Below the pieces are notes generated by a model that was not told the origin of the DNA, did not search any database, and saw only the letters and a list, made by a program, of their open reading frames with translations. Of a DNA stretch of 64,000 nucleotides, positions 35,638 to 43,695 are shown one piece after another. Position 1 is the first letter of the stretch. Each line of letters starts with the position of its first letter. A program made the translations under genes and the position numbers. Origin of the DNA: Daejeonella sp. Lineage in GTDB: Bacteria; Bacteroidota; Bacteroidia; Sphingobacteriales; Sphingobacteriaceae. The stretch lies in NCBI RefSeq assembly GCF_030684675.1, contig NZ_JAUXXZ010000009.1, positions 110,152 through 174,151 on the forward strand, given 5' to 3'.

Positions 35638-37128
35638 ATGAAAAGAGCATTGATCTTTCTAAAATTAGAGGGTTGTTTTATCCCGCTGAGATTTCTCAGC
35701 ATTATTATCATGCTACTTTTCCAGCTTTCTTCTTTTGCACAACAAGTAGTATTTCGTGCCGGAGCCTCGGCTGCAAATATCAGTCCTTCTCTTGGAGAGG
35801 GAATTGCAGGCGGCTGGATGCCATTGCCCCTGGCTACCCATATTCATGATGAATTACATGCCCGCTCCCTGGTTTTGGACGACGGTAAAGTTCGTCTGGT
35901 GATTATGGTTGTGGATAATGTGGAGCTCCCCCGCGAAGTGTTTGATGCAGCTAAACTACTTATTACTGAAGAAACATCAATTCCTAAAGAGCGGATAATG
36001 ATGTCCTCAACACATACCCATTCTTCCACCTGGGTGGGTCATGAAATCAATCCACCGGAGCCTTCAATGAGCACCCGCATCAATTCTACCGGACAGTATC
36101 CTAAACCTCTTGATGACTATCAACGCTTTGTTGTCCGTCGTATGGCTGACGGAGTTCGGGTAGCTTTGAATAATCTGGAACCTGCCCGGATAGGCTGGGG
36201 TGCAGGGAGTGTCCCACAACATGTTTTCAATCGTCGCTGGAAATTGAAAGCACCAGTTATCAATCCTTTTGGAGTAAGTGAAAAGGTTCAGATGAATCCG
36301 GGTATTGCTAACCCCAATTTATCGGAACCTGCAGGCCCAACTGATCCTGAAGTTTCCTTTATATCGGTTCAATCTCTAAAAGGAATCCCTATTGCCATAC
36401 TTGCAAATTATTCTCTTCATTATGTTGGAGGGGTTCCAAAAGGTCATATTTCTGCAGATTATTTTGCACTGTTTGCCGACCGGATTCAGGAATTACTAAA
36501 AGCCGATCGTCAGGATATTCCTTTTGTAGGCATCATGTCAAATGGTACAGAGGGAGATATTAATAATATTGATTTTCGGGGACCGGCTGCCCAATATCCG
36601 CCTTATGCCAAAATGAAGCTTGTCGCAAACGATGTGGCTCAGGAGGTATTCAGGGTTTATCAGAACATCCAGTATAAGGAATGGGTGCCGCTTGGTGCCG
36701 CAGAAATGGAACTTACACTAAATGTAAGGAAGCCAGATACACAAACGCTTAGCTGGGCTGAGAAAGCAATGCAGAAAGCAAAGCCTGATCATCCGATAGA
36801 AAAGGTCTTTGCTGAACGAACCATACAAATGAAGGAATGGCCTGAAAAGATAGATGTTATACTCCAAACATTCAAGGTTGGAGATTTGGGAATAGCCGGA
36901 ATCCCATTTGAGGTATTTGCCGAAACAGGTTTGGAGATCAAAGCCAGAAGTCCTTTTGAAAAGTCATTTACCATAGGATTGGCAAATGGAGGATATGGTT
37001 ATCTCCCGACTCCTGAACAGCATCAGATGGGGGGCTATGAGACATGGATGAGTGTCAATAAGGTCGAAAAAGAAGCTTCCCGAAAGATTGTGACTGAAGT
37101 TCTTAAGCTTTTCAATCAGGTAAAGTGA
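35638..37128 (+). CDS. Neutral ceramidase N-terminal-fold protein 1
   Basis: A 496-residue exported protein (hydrophobic signal FLSIIIMLLFQLSSFAQ). It has the neutral/alkaline ceramidase N-terminal fold: FRAGASAANISPSLG, HDELHARSLVLDDG, and the zinc-type HxH in SSTHTHSST. A later metal-type His lies in NYSLHYVGG, and there is a C-terminal GYLPTPEQHQMGGYE. In true neutral ceramidases the nucleophile Ser lies in GDVSPN. Here the same place reads GDINN, so ceramidase activity is not expected. Another metal-dependent hydrolase role is possible. It is first of five tandem paralogues and most similar to the second one. Confidence 0.82.
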   Translation: MKRALIFLKLEGCFIPLRFLSIIIMLLFQLSSFAQQVVFRAGASAANISPSLGEGIAGGWMPLPLATHIHDELHARSLVLDDGKVRLVIMVVDNVELPREVFDAAKLLITEETSIPKERIMMSSTHTHSSTWVGHEINPPEPSMSTRINSTGQYPKPLDDYQRFVVRRMADGVRVALNNLEPARIGWGAGSVPQHVFNRRWKLKAPVINPFGVSEKVQMNPGIANPNLSEPAGPTDPEVSFISVQSLKGIPIAILANYSLHYVGGVPKGHISADYFALFADRIQELLKADRQDIPFVGIMSNGTEGDINNIDFRGPAAQYPPYAKMKLVANDVAQEVFRVYQNIQYKEWVPLGAAEMELTLNVRKPDTQTLSWAEKAMQKAKPDHPIEKVFAERTIQMKEWPEKIDVILQTFKVGDLGIAGIPFEVFAETGLEIKARSPFEKSFTIGLANGGYGYLPTPEQHQMGGYETWMSVNKVEKEASRKIVTEVLKLFNQVK

Positions 37129-37222
37129 TGAATGGTTTTTGGGAATCAGAATAAAATAATTTTAGCAATATAATTTTTCACCTGCATGTTTTTAATTAAA
37201 ACAAGGCAAAACAAGGATAACA

Positions 37223-38701
37223 ATGCAAAGAATAATTAAATTTTATGTTTATGGCCATTATGTGAGGCTTTTAACACTGATTTTCGGTTTTATTCTGATT
37301 TTCAGTTTTGATTCCCGGCTTTATGCTCAGAATGCTACTTTCAGGGCCGGTGCATCTACTGCAAACATAACCCCACCCCTGGGCTCAGGTTTGGTGGGAA
37401 ATTTTGGTGTACCACCTCCTGCAAATTATGTACATGACGAATTGCATGCGCGCAGCCTTGTTCTGGATGACGGGAAAACAAAACTGGTTTTTGTAGTTGT
37501 CGATAATGTGGGTATTATTCGTGAAGTATTTGATGAGGCTAAGCGATTGATCTTTGAAGAAACAAAGATTCCAACGGCTCAGATTCTTATATCTTCTGAT
37601 CATACACATTCTGCCAGCAGTGCCAGTGGAGTTGGGGAGATTAGAGGAGGATGGAATGCCGGAAGACCTCTTGATGATTATCAGCGTTTTCTTGTCCACC
37701 GTATAGCAGATGGGGTGCGTATTGCATTGAATAATCTGGAACCGGCCCGCATTGGCTGGGGTGTGGGAAATGTACCCCAACATCTTTTTAACCGCCGCTG
37801 GAAAATGAAAAATCCGGTAGTAAACCCTTTCGGAGGGAAGGATCAGGTTCAGATGAATCCTGGGGTTGCTAATCCTGATTTAGTTGAGCCGGCCGGTCCT
37901 ACAGATCCTCAGGTTTCATTCATTTCAGTACAATCTCTTAAGGGGCGTCCGATTGGTTTACTTGCCAATTATTCCCTCCATTATGTAGGTGGAGTACCCA
38001 GAGACCATATTTCAGCAGATTATTTTGCAGTCTTTGCGGACCGTATTCAGGAATTATTAAAGTCAGATCGTCAGGATCCTCCTTTTGTAGGTATTATGTC
38101 TAATGGAACGTCGGGAGATGTAAATAATATCAATTTTCGCGGCCCGGCAGAAAAGCATGAGCCCTATGCCAAAATGCGTATTGTTGCTAATGATGTAGCC
38201 AACGAAGTTCTAAGGGTTTATCAGACCTTACAATACAAAGACTGGGTGCCCTTGCGTGCTGCACAGTCAGAACTGAATTTGAAGGTTCGCCGTCCTACTC
38301 CTGAAATGCTTGCTTATGCCCAAAAGGTTCTTGCAAAACCTGAGACAGAAACGCCGGTACACCGTCTTGAGAAAACCTATGCAGAGCGGACCATTCAAAT
38401 GAATGGATGGCCTGAGAATATTGATGTGCTTATGCAAACCTTTGGTATCGGAGATCTTGGCGTAACCGCTATTCCATTCGAGGTTTTTACAGAAATCGGC
38501 CTTGAGATCAAAGCAAAAAGTCCTTTTAAATCTTCCTTTACCATTGAACTGGCAAATGGCAGTTATGGGTACCTTCCTACACCCGAACAACATCAAATGG
38601 GTGGATATGAAACATGGTTGGGTACAAACAGGGTGGAAACTGTAGCTTCCAGGAAAATTGTAACTGAAATCCTTAATCTTTTTAATAAAGTAAAACAATG
38701 A
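37223..38701 (+). CDS. Neutral ceramidase N-terminal-fold protein 2
   Basis: A 492-residue exported paralogue of the preceding protein, with signal region LIFGFILIFSFDSRLYAQ. Shared features are the FRAGASTANITPPLG start, HDELHARSLVLDDG, SSDHTHSAS (HxH metal motif), NYSLHYVGGVP, SNGTSGDVNN in place of the GDVSPN nucleophile motif, and GYLPTPEQHQMGGYE. The near-identity of these blocks points to a recent duplication of the pair. Its stop overlaps the ATG of the third copy (ATGA at 38698-38701), so translation is coupled. Confidence 0.82.
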   Translation: MQRIIKFYVYGHYVRLLTLIFGFILIFSFDSRLYAQNATFRAGASTANITPPLGSGLVGNFGVPPPANYVHDELHARSLVLDDGKTKLVFVVVDNVGIIREVFDEAKRLIFEETKIPTAQILISSDHTHSASSASGVGEIRGGWNAGRPLDDYQRFLVHRIADGVRIALNNLEPARIGWGVGNVPQHLFNRRWKMKNPVVNPFGGKDQVQMNPGVANPDLVEPAGPTDPQVSFISVQSLKGRPIGLLANYSLHYVGGVPRDHISADYFAVFADRIQELLKSDRQDPPFVGIMSNGTSGDVNNINFRGPAEKHEPYAKMRIVANDVANEVLRVYQTLQYKDWVPLRAAQSELNLKVRRPTPEMLAYAQKVLAKPETETPVHRLEKTYAERTIQMNGWPENIDVLMQTFGIGDLGVTAIPFEVFTEIGLEIKAKSPFKSSFTIELANGSYGYLPTPEQHQMGGYETWLGTNRVETVASRKIVTEILNLFNKVKQ

Positions 38702-40224
38702 AATATTTTTTAATAATCTTCTATTCTTGTCTTCTTGCCTTGTCGACCATGGCAGCAGACGGACCAAAACCTGCAGGTATTTTTAAAGCTGGATTTGCTG
38801 AGCAAGATATTACCCCCGATATTGGTATGGAATCACCTGGTAACTATGGCAAGGCTCACCATAAGTCTTTTCATGATCCTTGTAAAGTTCGTGCAGTAGT
38901 ATTTGATGATGGCCAGAAGCGTGTAGCTCTTGTTGGAATCGACCTGCTTTTTATAACCCGGCATCTGGTACAGGAAGTACGTGCTGAGATCCAGAAACGT
39001 TGCGGTATCCTGCCTTCTGATGTAATGATTGGTGCTTCTCATTCCCATTCTTCCGGCCCGATCGGCATGGGTGAACCGGGAGATTTTGATAAGGCCTCTC
39101 CTTTGGTTAAAGATCTTGTGAATAATCATTCAATAGTTTCTGATCCAGGATATACTCAAATCCTTAAGAAACAGATCGTTGATGCGGTTGTGCTGGCAAA
39201 CGAGAACCGTGTGGATGCTAAACTCGCTGTTGGGAACGGGCATGAGGACAAAGTTTCTTATAACCGTCGCTTGCGAATGAAGAACGGATTGAGTTACTCA
39301 CATCCTGGTGCCGGCAATCCTAATATTATTGATTATGCAGGTCCGATTGATCCGCAGGTAGGTACTGTTGGTGTATGGGATTTAAAGGGTAATTTGCTGG
39401 GAACTGTAGTGAATTTTGCATGCCATGCCACTACCAGTCCCGGGGGTATTTCAGCAAGTTGGATTGGATCAATGGAAAGGACAATACGCGGGGCAACCGG
39501 AAATGCTGCTTTACCTGTCGTTTTCATGCAGGGCGCTTGTGGTGATATCACCCAGGTTGATAACCTGACTAAATTTCAGAATCCGGGAGCAGAAGAGTGG
39601 TGGGATATCGTTGGTGGCCGCGTTGGTGCCGAGGCTTATAAAACCCTCCTTTTAATTCGTCGTGGTGCAGGAAGTGAAATTCCGCTTGATAGCAGGCAGC
39701 GGGTGTGGACAGTTAAACGTCGCATCCCAACACCCGAGAAAGTTCAGAAGTCGTTGGAACTTGTAAAGGCAGGCCCTGAAAAGTCAGGTACCACTGAATG
39801 GACTTTTGCAAAAGAGATTCTCGTTTTGGATGCGATCATAAAAGCCAGGCCATTAGTGGAAGTTGAAGTTCAAGCCATACAGGTTGGTCCGATGGTGTTC
39901 GTATCAAATCCAGCGGAATATTTTGTTCAGTACCAATTGGACATCAAAGCAGGAAGTAAATTTCCTTTCACGTTTGTGGTTGAACTGGCTAATGGTATCA
40001 CAGGATATGTGCCGACTGAAGAAGCATTAGGTCCGAATGGAGGTGGTTATGAAACCCGCCTGACTTCTTATAGTAATCTGGAAGTTTCTGCCGGAAGACA
40101 GTTTGCCAATACAGGAATTGAACTGACGAATCAAATGGTGCCGGGTAAAGTTCCTTTGCCGCCACCACCACCACCTTTTAAGGCTCCATGGGCTTATGGT
40201 AACCTGCCACCGGAATTGAAATAA
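38698..40224 (+). CDS. Neutral ceramidase N-terminal-fold protein 3
   Basis: A 508-residue, more divergent paralogue with signal MKYFLIIFYSCLLALSTMAA. Kept features are AGFAEQDITPDIG, SHSHSSGP (HxH), NFACHATTSPGG (metal-type His), and GYVPTEEALGPNGGGYE. The nucleophile region reads GACGDITQVDN, with Thr where ceramidases have Ser. The C-terminal metal region reads PAEYFVQ. The C-terminus ends in a proline stretch (PLPPPPPPFKAPW). The start overlaps the upstream stop. Confidence 0.82.
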   Translation: MKYFLIIFYSCLLALSTMAADGPKPAGIFKAGFAEQDITPDIGMESPGNYGKAHHKSFHDPCKVRAVVFDDGQKRVALVGIDLLFITRHLVQEVRAEIQKRCGILPSDVMIGASHSHSSGPIGMGEPGDFDKASPLVKDLVNNHSIVSDPGYTQILKKQIVDAVVLANENRVDAKLAVGNGHEDKVSYNRRLRMKNGLSYSHPGAGNPNIIDYAGPIDPQVGTVGVWDLKGNLLGTVVNFACHATTSPGGISASWIGSMERTIRGATGNAALPVVFMQGACGDITQVDNLTKFQNPGAEEWWDIVGGRVGAEAYKTLLLIRRGAGSEIPLDSRQRVWTVKRRIPTPEKVQKSLELVKAGPEKSGTTEWTFAKEILVLDAIIKARPLVEVEVQAIQVGPMVFVSNPAEYFVQYQLDIKAGSKFPFTFVVELANGITGYVPTEEALGPNGGGYETRLTSYSNLEVSAGRQFANTGIELTNQMVPGKVPLPPPPPPFKAPWAYGNLPPELK

Positions 40225-40233
40225 TAGGGTGCT

Positions 40234-40371
40234 TGTCATTGTGAGGAGGTACGACGAAGCAATCTTGTGAGAGTTAGTATTAAGAGTGTTGTCATTGCGA
40301 GAGAAAAATTTCGCTCCTGTAGTCGGTGTTTTCGCCGACCAGAGAGCTAGTGGTACGGTGATAACACCGAC
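40234..40371. repeat. GTCATTGCGAG-type repeat and inverted repeat
   Basis: GTCATTGTGAGGAGG..GACGAAGCAATCTT lies at 40234-40265, and a second GTCATTGCGAGAG at 40290-40302. GTCGGTGTT (40322-40330) pairs with AACACCGAC (40363-40371). The first word family recurs at 63727-63881, and a near copy of the TGGTACGGTGA segment occurs at about 55918. Confidence 0.7.
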
Positions 40372-40425
40372 CACATGATAATATTCAGTGTATGCGGGGT
40401 GTAAAGACATTTTAAACCGGTTTAA

Positions 40426-41895
40426 ATGACAAAAAAATATCTTCTTTCATCTACTTTCCTATTGCTTCTGATGATGGATTCTGTACTATTATCAGCTAAT
40501 TCATCATTTCAGACTGAGGAATTCAAACTTGGAGCCACTAAAACCAGGATGACACCTCCTGTGGGGAGTATAATTGGAGATTCTTATGGTATACGCGTTG
40601 CTGAAGGGGTACATGATGAACTTTATATCAAAACACTGGTATTTGAACAGGGTGATGAGAAGGTTGCATTTATCACCTTGGATGTGGTCAGCCTACCGCA
40701 TTCGCTCGTGATGAATAGCAGACAATTAATTCATCGGCAAACCGGAATAGCATTAAGCAATATTATTCTCAATGCCACTCATGCACATGCCGGTCCCCAG
40801 ATGAATCCTCTTTTTTGGGATGTTGTGGGAGGATCCGCAAAGTTAAAAAGTCAGGAGTTTACTCGAAGTCTGCCTGAACTCATTTTGGTAAGTGTAAAAT
40901 CGGCAGTTTCAAAAATTCAGCCGGTTCGGGTTTCAGTCGGAAGCGTTCAGGAAACTACAATAAGTTTCAACAGACGCTATTTGATGAATGATGGGTCTTT
41001 CAAAACCAATCCTGGAAAATTGAACCCGAATATAGTCAGGCCTGCCGGACCAATTGATCCGGCATTATCTATAGTTTATTTCGAATCTCTGGATAAGAAG
41101 CCGGTGGCTATTTTGGTTAATTTCGCTTTGCATGTTGCTATTGTTGGGGGGAACCGGTTCTCATCCGATTTCCCCGGTGTAATGTCTGAATTGATTGAGA
41201 AGGTAAAGGGGGAGGATGTCGTGACCATTTTTACGAATGGAACCTCAGGGAACATCAATCATGTAAATGTTTCAAATCCCGATCAGTCAAGTGGATTTGA
41301 TGAATCCAGACGCATAGGGACTATTATGGCTGGCAGGGTACTTTCTACACTTCCTTCATTGCATGCAATTTCAATTAAGTCCTTAAAAGCTAAAGTTCAA
41401 ACTGTCCATTTACCGGTTTTTCGATTTGTTGAACAAAGTGAAGCAGAGTGGGCAAAGGGAGTTATTTCAAAATTTGGGAAGCCGGATAGTCACGGATTTG
41501 CAGATGTAGTAAGCGCCTGGAGAATTCTTGATCTCGTAAAATACGAGGGCGGACTGGAGTCAAGACATAAATCGACCACAACCGTACCGCTTACTGAGGA
41601 TGGTAAAGCACTGGAAACTGAAGTTTCTGTTATAGCATTCGGCGATCAAATGGCGCTGGTTGGTTTCCCCGGTGATGCTTTTGTGGAACTAGGCCTTGGT
41701 ATAAAGCTAAACTCACCTTTTCCGTTTACAATAGTGAATGAACAATCCGGGAATGGAACGATAAGCTATATGCCAAATAAAAAGGCATTCCCTGAAGGTC
41801 AATATGAGGTTAATAGTGTGCGCTATAGCTCAGGTGGGGGGGAAGCTTTGGTTGATGCTGCACTGGCGGCTTTGATTTCAATATTTTACAATTAA
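40426..41895 (+). CDS. Neutral ceramidase N-terminal-fold protein 4
   Basis: A 489-residue exported paralogue (signal LLSSTFLLLLMMDSVLLSA). The fold motifs are LGATKTRMTPPVGS, NATHAHAGP (HxH), NFALHVAIVGG, and FPGDAFVELGLGIK, which is the PGE-type metal motif with Asp. The nucleophile region reads NGTSGNINHVN, again without Ser. The C-terminal block is NGTISYMPNKKAFPEGQYE. It is separated from copy 3 by about 200 bp of repeats and may have its own start. Confidence 0.82.
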   Translation: MTKKYLLSSTFLLLLMMDSVLLSANSSFQTEEFKLGATKTRMTPPVGSIIGDSYGIRVAEGVHDELYIKTLVFEQGDEKVAFITLDVVSLPHSLVMNSRQLIHRQTGIALSNIILNATHAHAGPQMNPLFWDVVGGSAKLKSQEFTRSLPELILVSVKSAVSKIQPVRVSVGSVQETTISFNRRYLMNDGSFKTNPGKLNPNIVRPAGPIDPALSIVYFESLDKKPVAILVNFALHVAIVGGNRFSSDFPGVMSELIEKVKGEDVVTIFTNGTSGNINHVNVSNPDQSSGFDESRRIGTIMAGRVLSTLPSLHAISIKSLKAKVQTVHLPVFRFVEQSEAEWAKGVISKFGKPDSHGFADVVSAWRILDLVKYEGGLESRHKSTTTVPLTEDGKALETEVSVIAFGDQMALVGFPGDAFVELGLGIKLNSPFPFTIVNEQSGNGTISYMPNKKAFPEGQYEVNSVRYSSGGGEALVDAALAALISIFYN

Positions 41896-41921
41896 GAAAA
41901 CAATAGATAAATAAAAAATAT

Positions 41922-43490
41922 ATGAAAAGTTTAAAAACTCAATCGGGTATTCTAATAATATCTGATAGTTCTGACGTGCATAGATCTGTGTCCGAAGTAG
42001 CTAAAAATACATTTTTAGTAAAAACTGTTAAGTCAAGCTTTTCTCTCCTGTGCATCCCAATATTATTATTAAGTAGCATCTTGATTAATGCCCAAACTGG
42101 ACTTGCGCAACCTGCCAAAGTTTTCAGGGCAGGTGCAGCAACCAGTAATATTACCCCTAAAATAGGGACATCCATCAATGGAAACATGAAGGACGGTACA
42201 ATTAAACAGATACATGATGAAACGCATGCCCGTTCGATAGTATTGGATGATGGCCAAACGCGCCTGGTTTTTGTAACTGTAGATCTTTGTATGATTTATA
42301 AGGAGGAGTTGGATGCAGCCAAACAAAGAGCCCATGAAATAACCGGGATTCCTGTTGAGAATATGATGATGTCGGCAACTCATGCTCATTCGGGTGGAAC
42401 GGCATGTTCTGTTTTCCAAAGTGATCCCGACAAAGACTATCTTAAATTTCTCAGGGAAAGAATCGCTGATGCGGTGGTAAGAGCCAATAATAATCTTGTC
42501 CCGGCCCGTATTGGCTGGGCAGTTGGTAATGAGCCAAGTCAGGTGTTTAATCGTCGCTGGAAAATGAAACCCGGCAAACCATTAATGAATCCTTTTGGTA
42601 CAGAAGATCAGGTAAAGATGAATCCGGGGGTGGGTAATCCCGATCGACTTGAGCCATCCGGTCCCACAGATCCGGAACTTCCTATTATTTCAGTTCAGAC
42701 TCCTGAAGGAAGACCGATAGCCTTGCTTGCCAATTACTCGCTGCATTATGTTGGAGGAACAGGCCCTGGTGAAATATCAGCTGATTACTTTGGAATGTTC
42801 GCCCAACAGATGAAAAGATTGCTGGAGTCGGATAATGACGGATTTCCTCCATTTGTAGCGATGCTGTCTAATGGAACAAGTGGCAATATTAATAATATCA
42901 ATTGGTTTGCAAATGAATCTCCCCCAAGCATGCCTCCTTATGAGAAAATGCGGCAAGTCGCTAATATTGTAGCTGCCGAAGCCTATAAAACTTATCAGAA
43001 TATAAAATACCAGAACTGGATTTCCCTGAGTGCTGCTCAAAAGGAAATTTCATTGAGGGTACGTCTTCCGAATCAAAAAGAAATTGAACGGGCAAAAGGA
43101 ATCATCGCTAAGACAAATGACCCTGTTATGAATACGATGGAAGAAATTTACGCTCGTGAGACTATGCTGATTAAGGATTTTCCAAAACAAGTTCCTCTTA
43201 TTATTCAGGCTTTCCGTGTCGGAGATTTAGCAATCGCCGCAGCGCCATGTGAAATATTTGTTGAAATTGGATTAGATATCAAGGCGAAAAGCCCTTTTAA
43301 ACCAACTTTTACAACTTCCCTGGCCAATGGTTATAATGGCTATTTACCAACTCCAGAGCATCATAAACTGGGAGGATATGAAACCTGGAGAGCACGTTCA
43401 AGCTATCTGGAAGTTGATGCCTCTACCAAAATTAGCAATGTGCTTTTTGAGCTCTTGCAAAAGCTTAAATATGAACAACTTAAAAAATGA
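41922..43490 (+). CDS. Neutral ceramidase N-terminal-fold protein 5
   Basis: A 522-residue paralogue with an unusually long polar N-terminus (about 38 residues) before the hydrophobic signal LLCIPILLLSSILINA. The core matches copies 1 and 2: FRAGAATSNITPKIG, HDETHARSIVLDDG, SATHAHSGG, NYSLHYVGG, SNGTSGNINNINW in the nucleophile region, and GYLPTPEHHKLGGYE. It lies 26 bp after copy 4. A later start inside the N-terminus is possible but no better ATG is seen. Confidence 0.82.
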   Translation: MKSLKTQSGILIISDSSDVHRSVSEVAKNTFLVKTVKSSFSLLCIPILLLSSILINAQTGLAQPAKVFRAGAATSNITPKIGTSINGNMKDGTIKQIHDETHARSIVLDDGQTRLVFVTVDLCMIYKEELDAAKQRAHEITGIPVENMMMSATHAHSGGTACSVFQSDPDKDYLKFLRERIADAVVRANNNLVPARIGWAVGNEPSQVFNRRWKMKPGKPLMNPFGTEDQVKMNPGVGNPDRLEPSGPTDPELPIISVQTPEGRPIALLANYSLHYVGGTGPGEISADYFGMFAQQMKRLLESDNDGFPPFVAMLSNGTSGNINNINWFANESPPSMPPYEKMRQVANIVAAEAYKTYQNIKYQNWISLSAAQKEISLRVRLPNQKEIERAKGIIAKTNDPVMNTMEEIYARETMLIKDFPKQVPLIIQAFRVGDLAIAAAPCEIFVEIGLDIKAKSPFKPTFTTSLANGYNGYLPTPEHHKLGGYETWRARSSYLEVDASTKISNVLFELLQKLKYEQLKK

Positions 43491-43595
43491 GCCAGGAACC
43501 AAGAGCCAGGAATCAAGACAAGGAAATAGGAAATGGAGAATAGGAAATGGAGTATGTAGCTCATATTTTACATCTCACATCTCCGATCTCATAAA

Positions 43596-43654
43596 ATAGT
43601 ATATTACATCTCAAGAAAAGTACCATATTAACATTGCATAAGCCATTATATTTG
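43596..43654 (+). promoter_or_regulatory. Shared operator/promoter, site 5 (43696 gene)
   Basis: AGTAT at 43598 and AGTAC at 43619 are 21 bp apart; the centre differs from the other sites. After the same 20-bp spacer comes TATATTTG at 43647-43654, a perfect -7 box. The start near 43661 leaves a 35-nt leader to the ATG at 43696, and it rules out an upstream TTG at 43666 as the main start. The preceding gap 43491-43595 is low-complexity repeated text. Confidence 0.72.
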
Positions 43655-43695
43655 ATTAGTACATTTTGTCTTCCAGTATTTTATATAAAATAAAC

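Noticed and set aside
43666..43695. TTG at 43666 as the start of the haem propeller protein.
   Set aside because: It lies only about 5 bases after the predicted transcription start, while the ATG at 43696 directly precedes the signal peptide.
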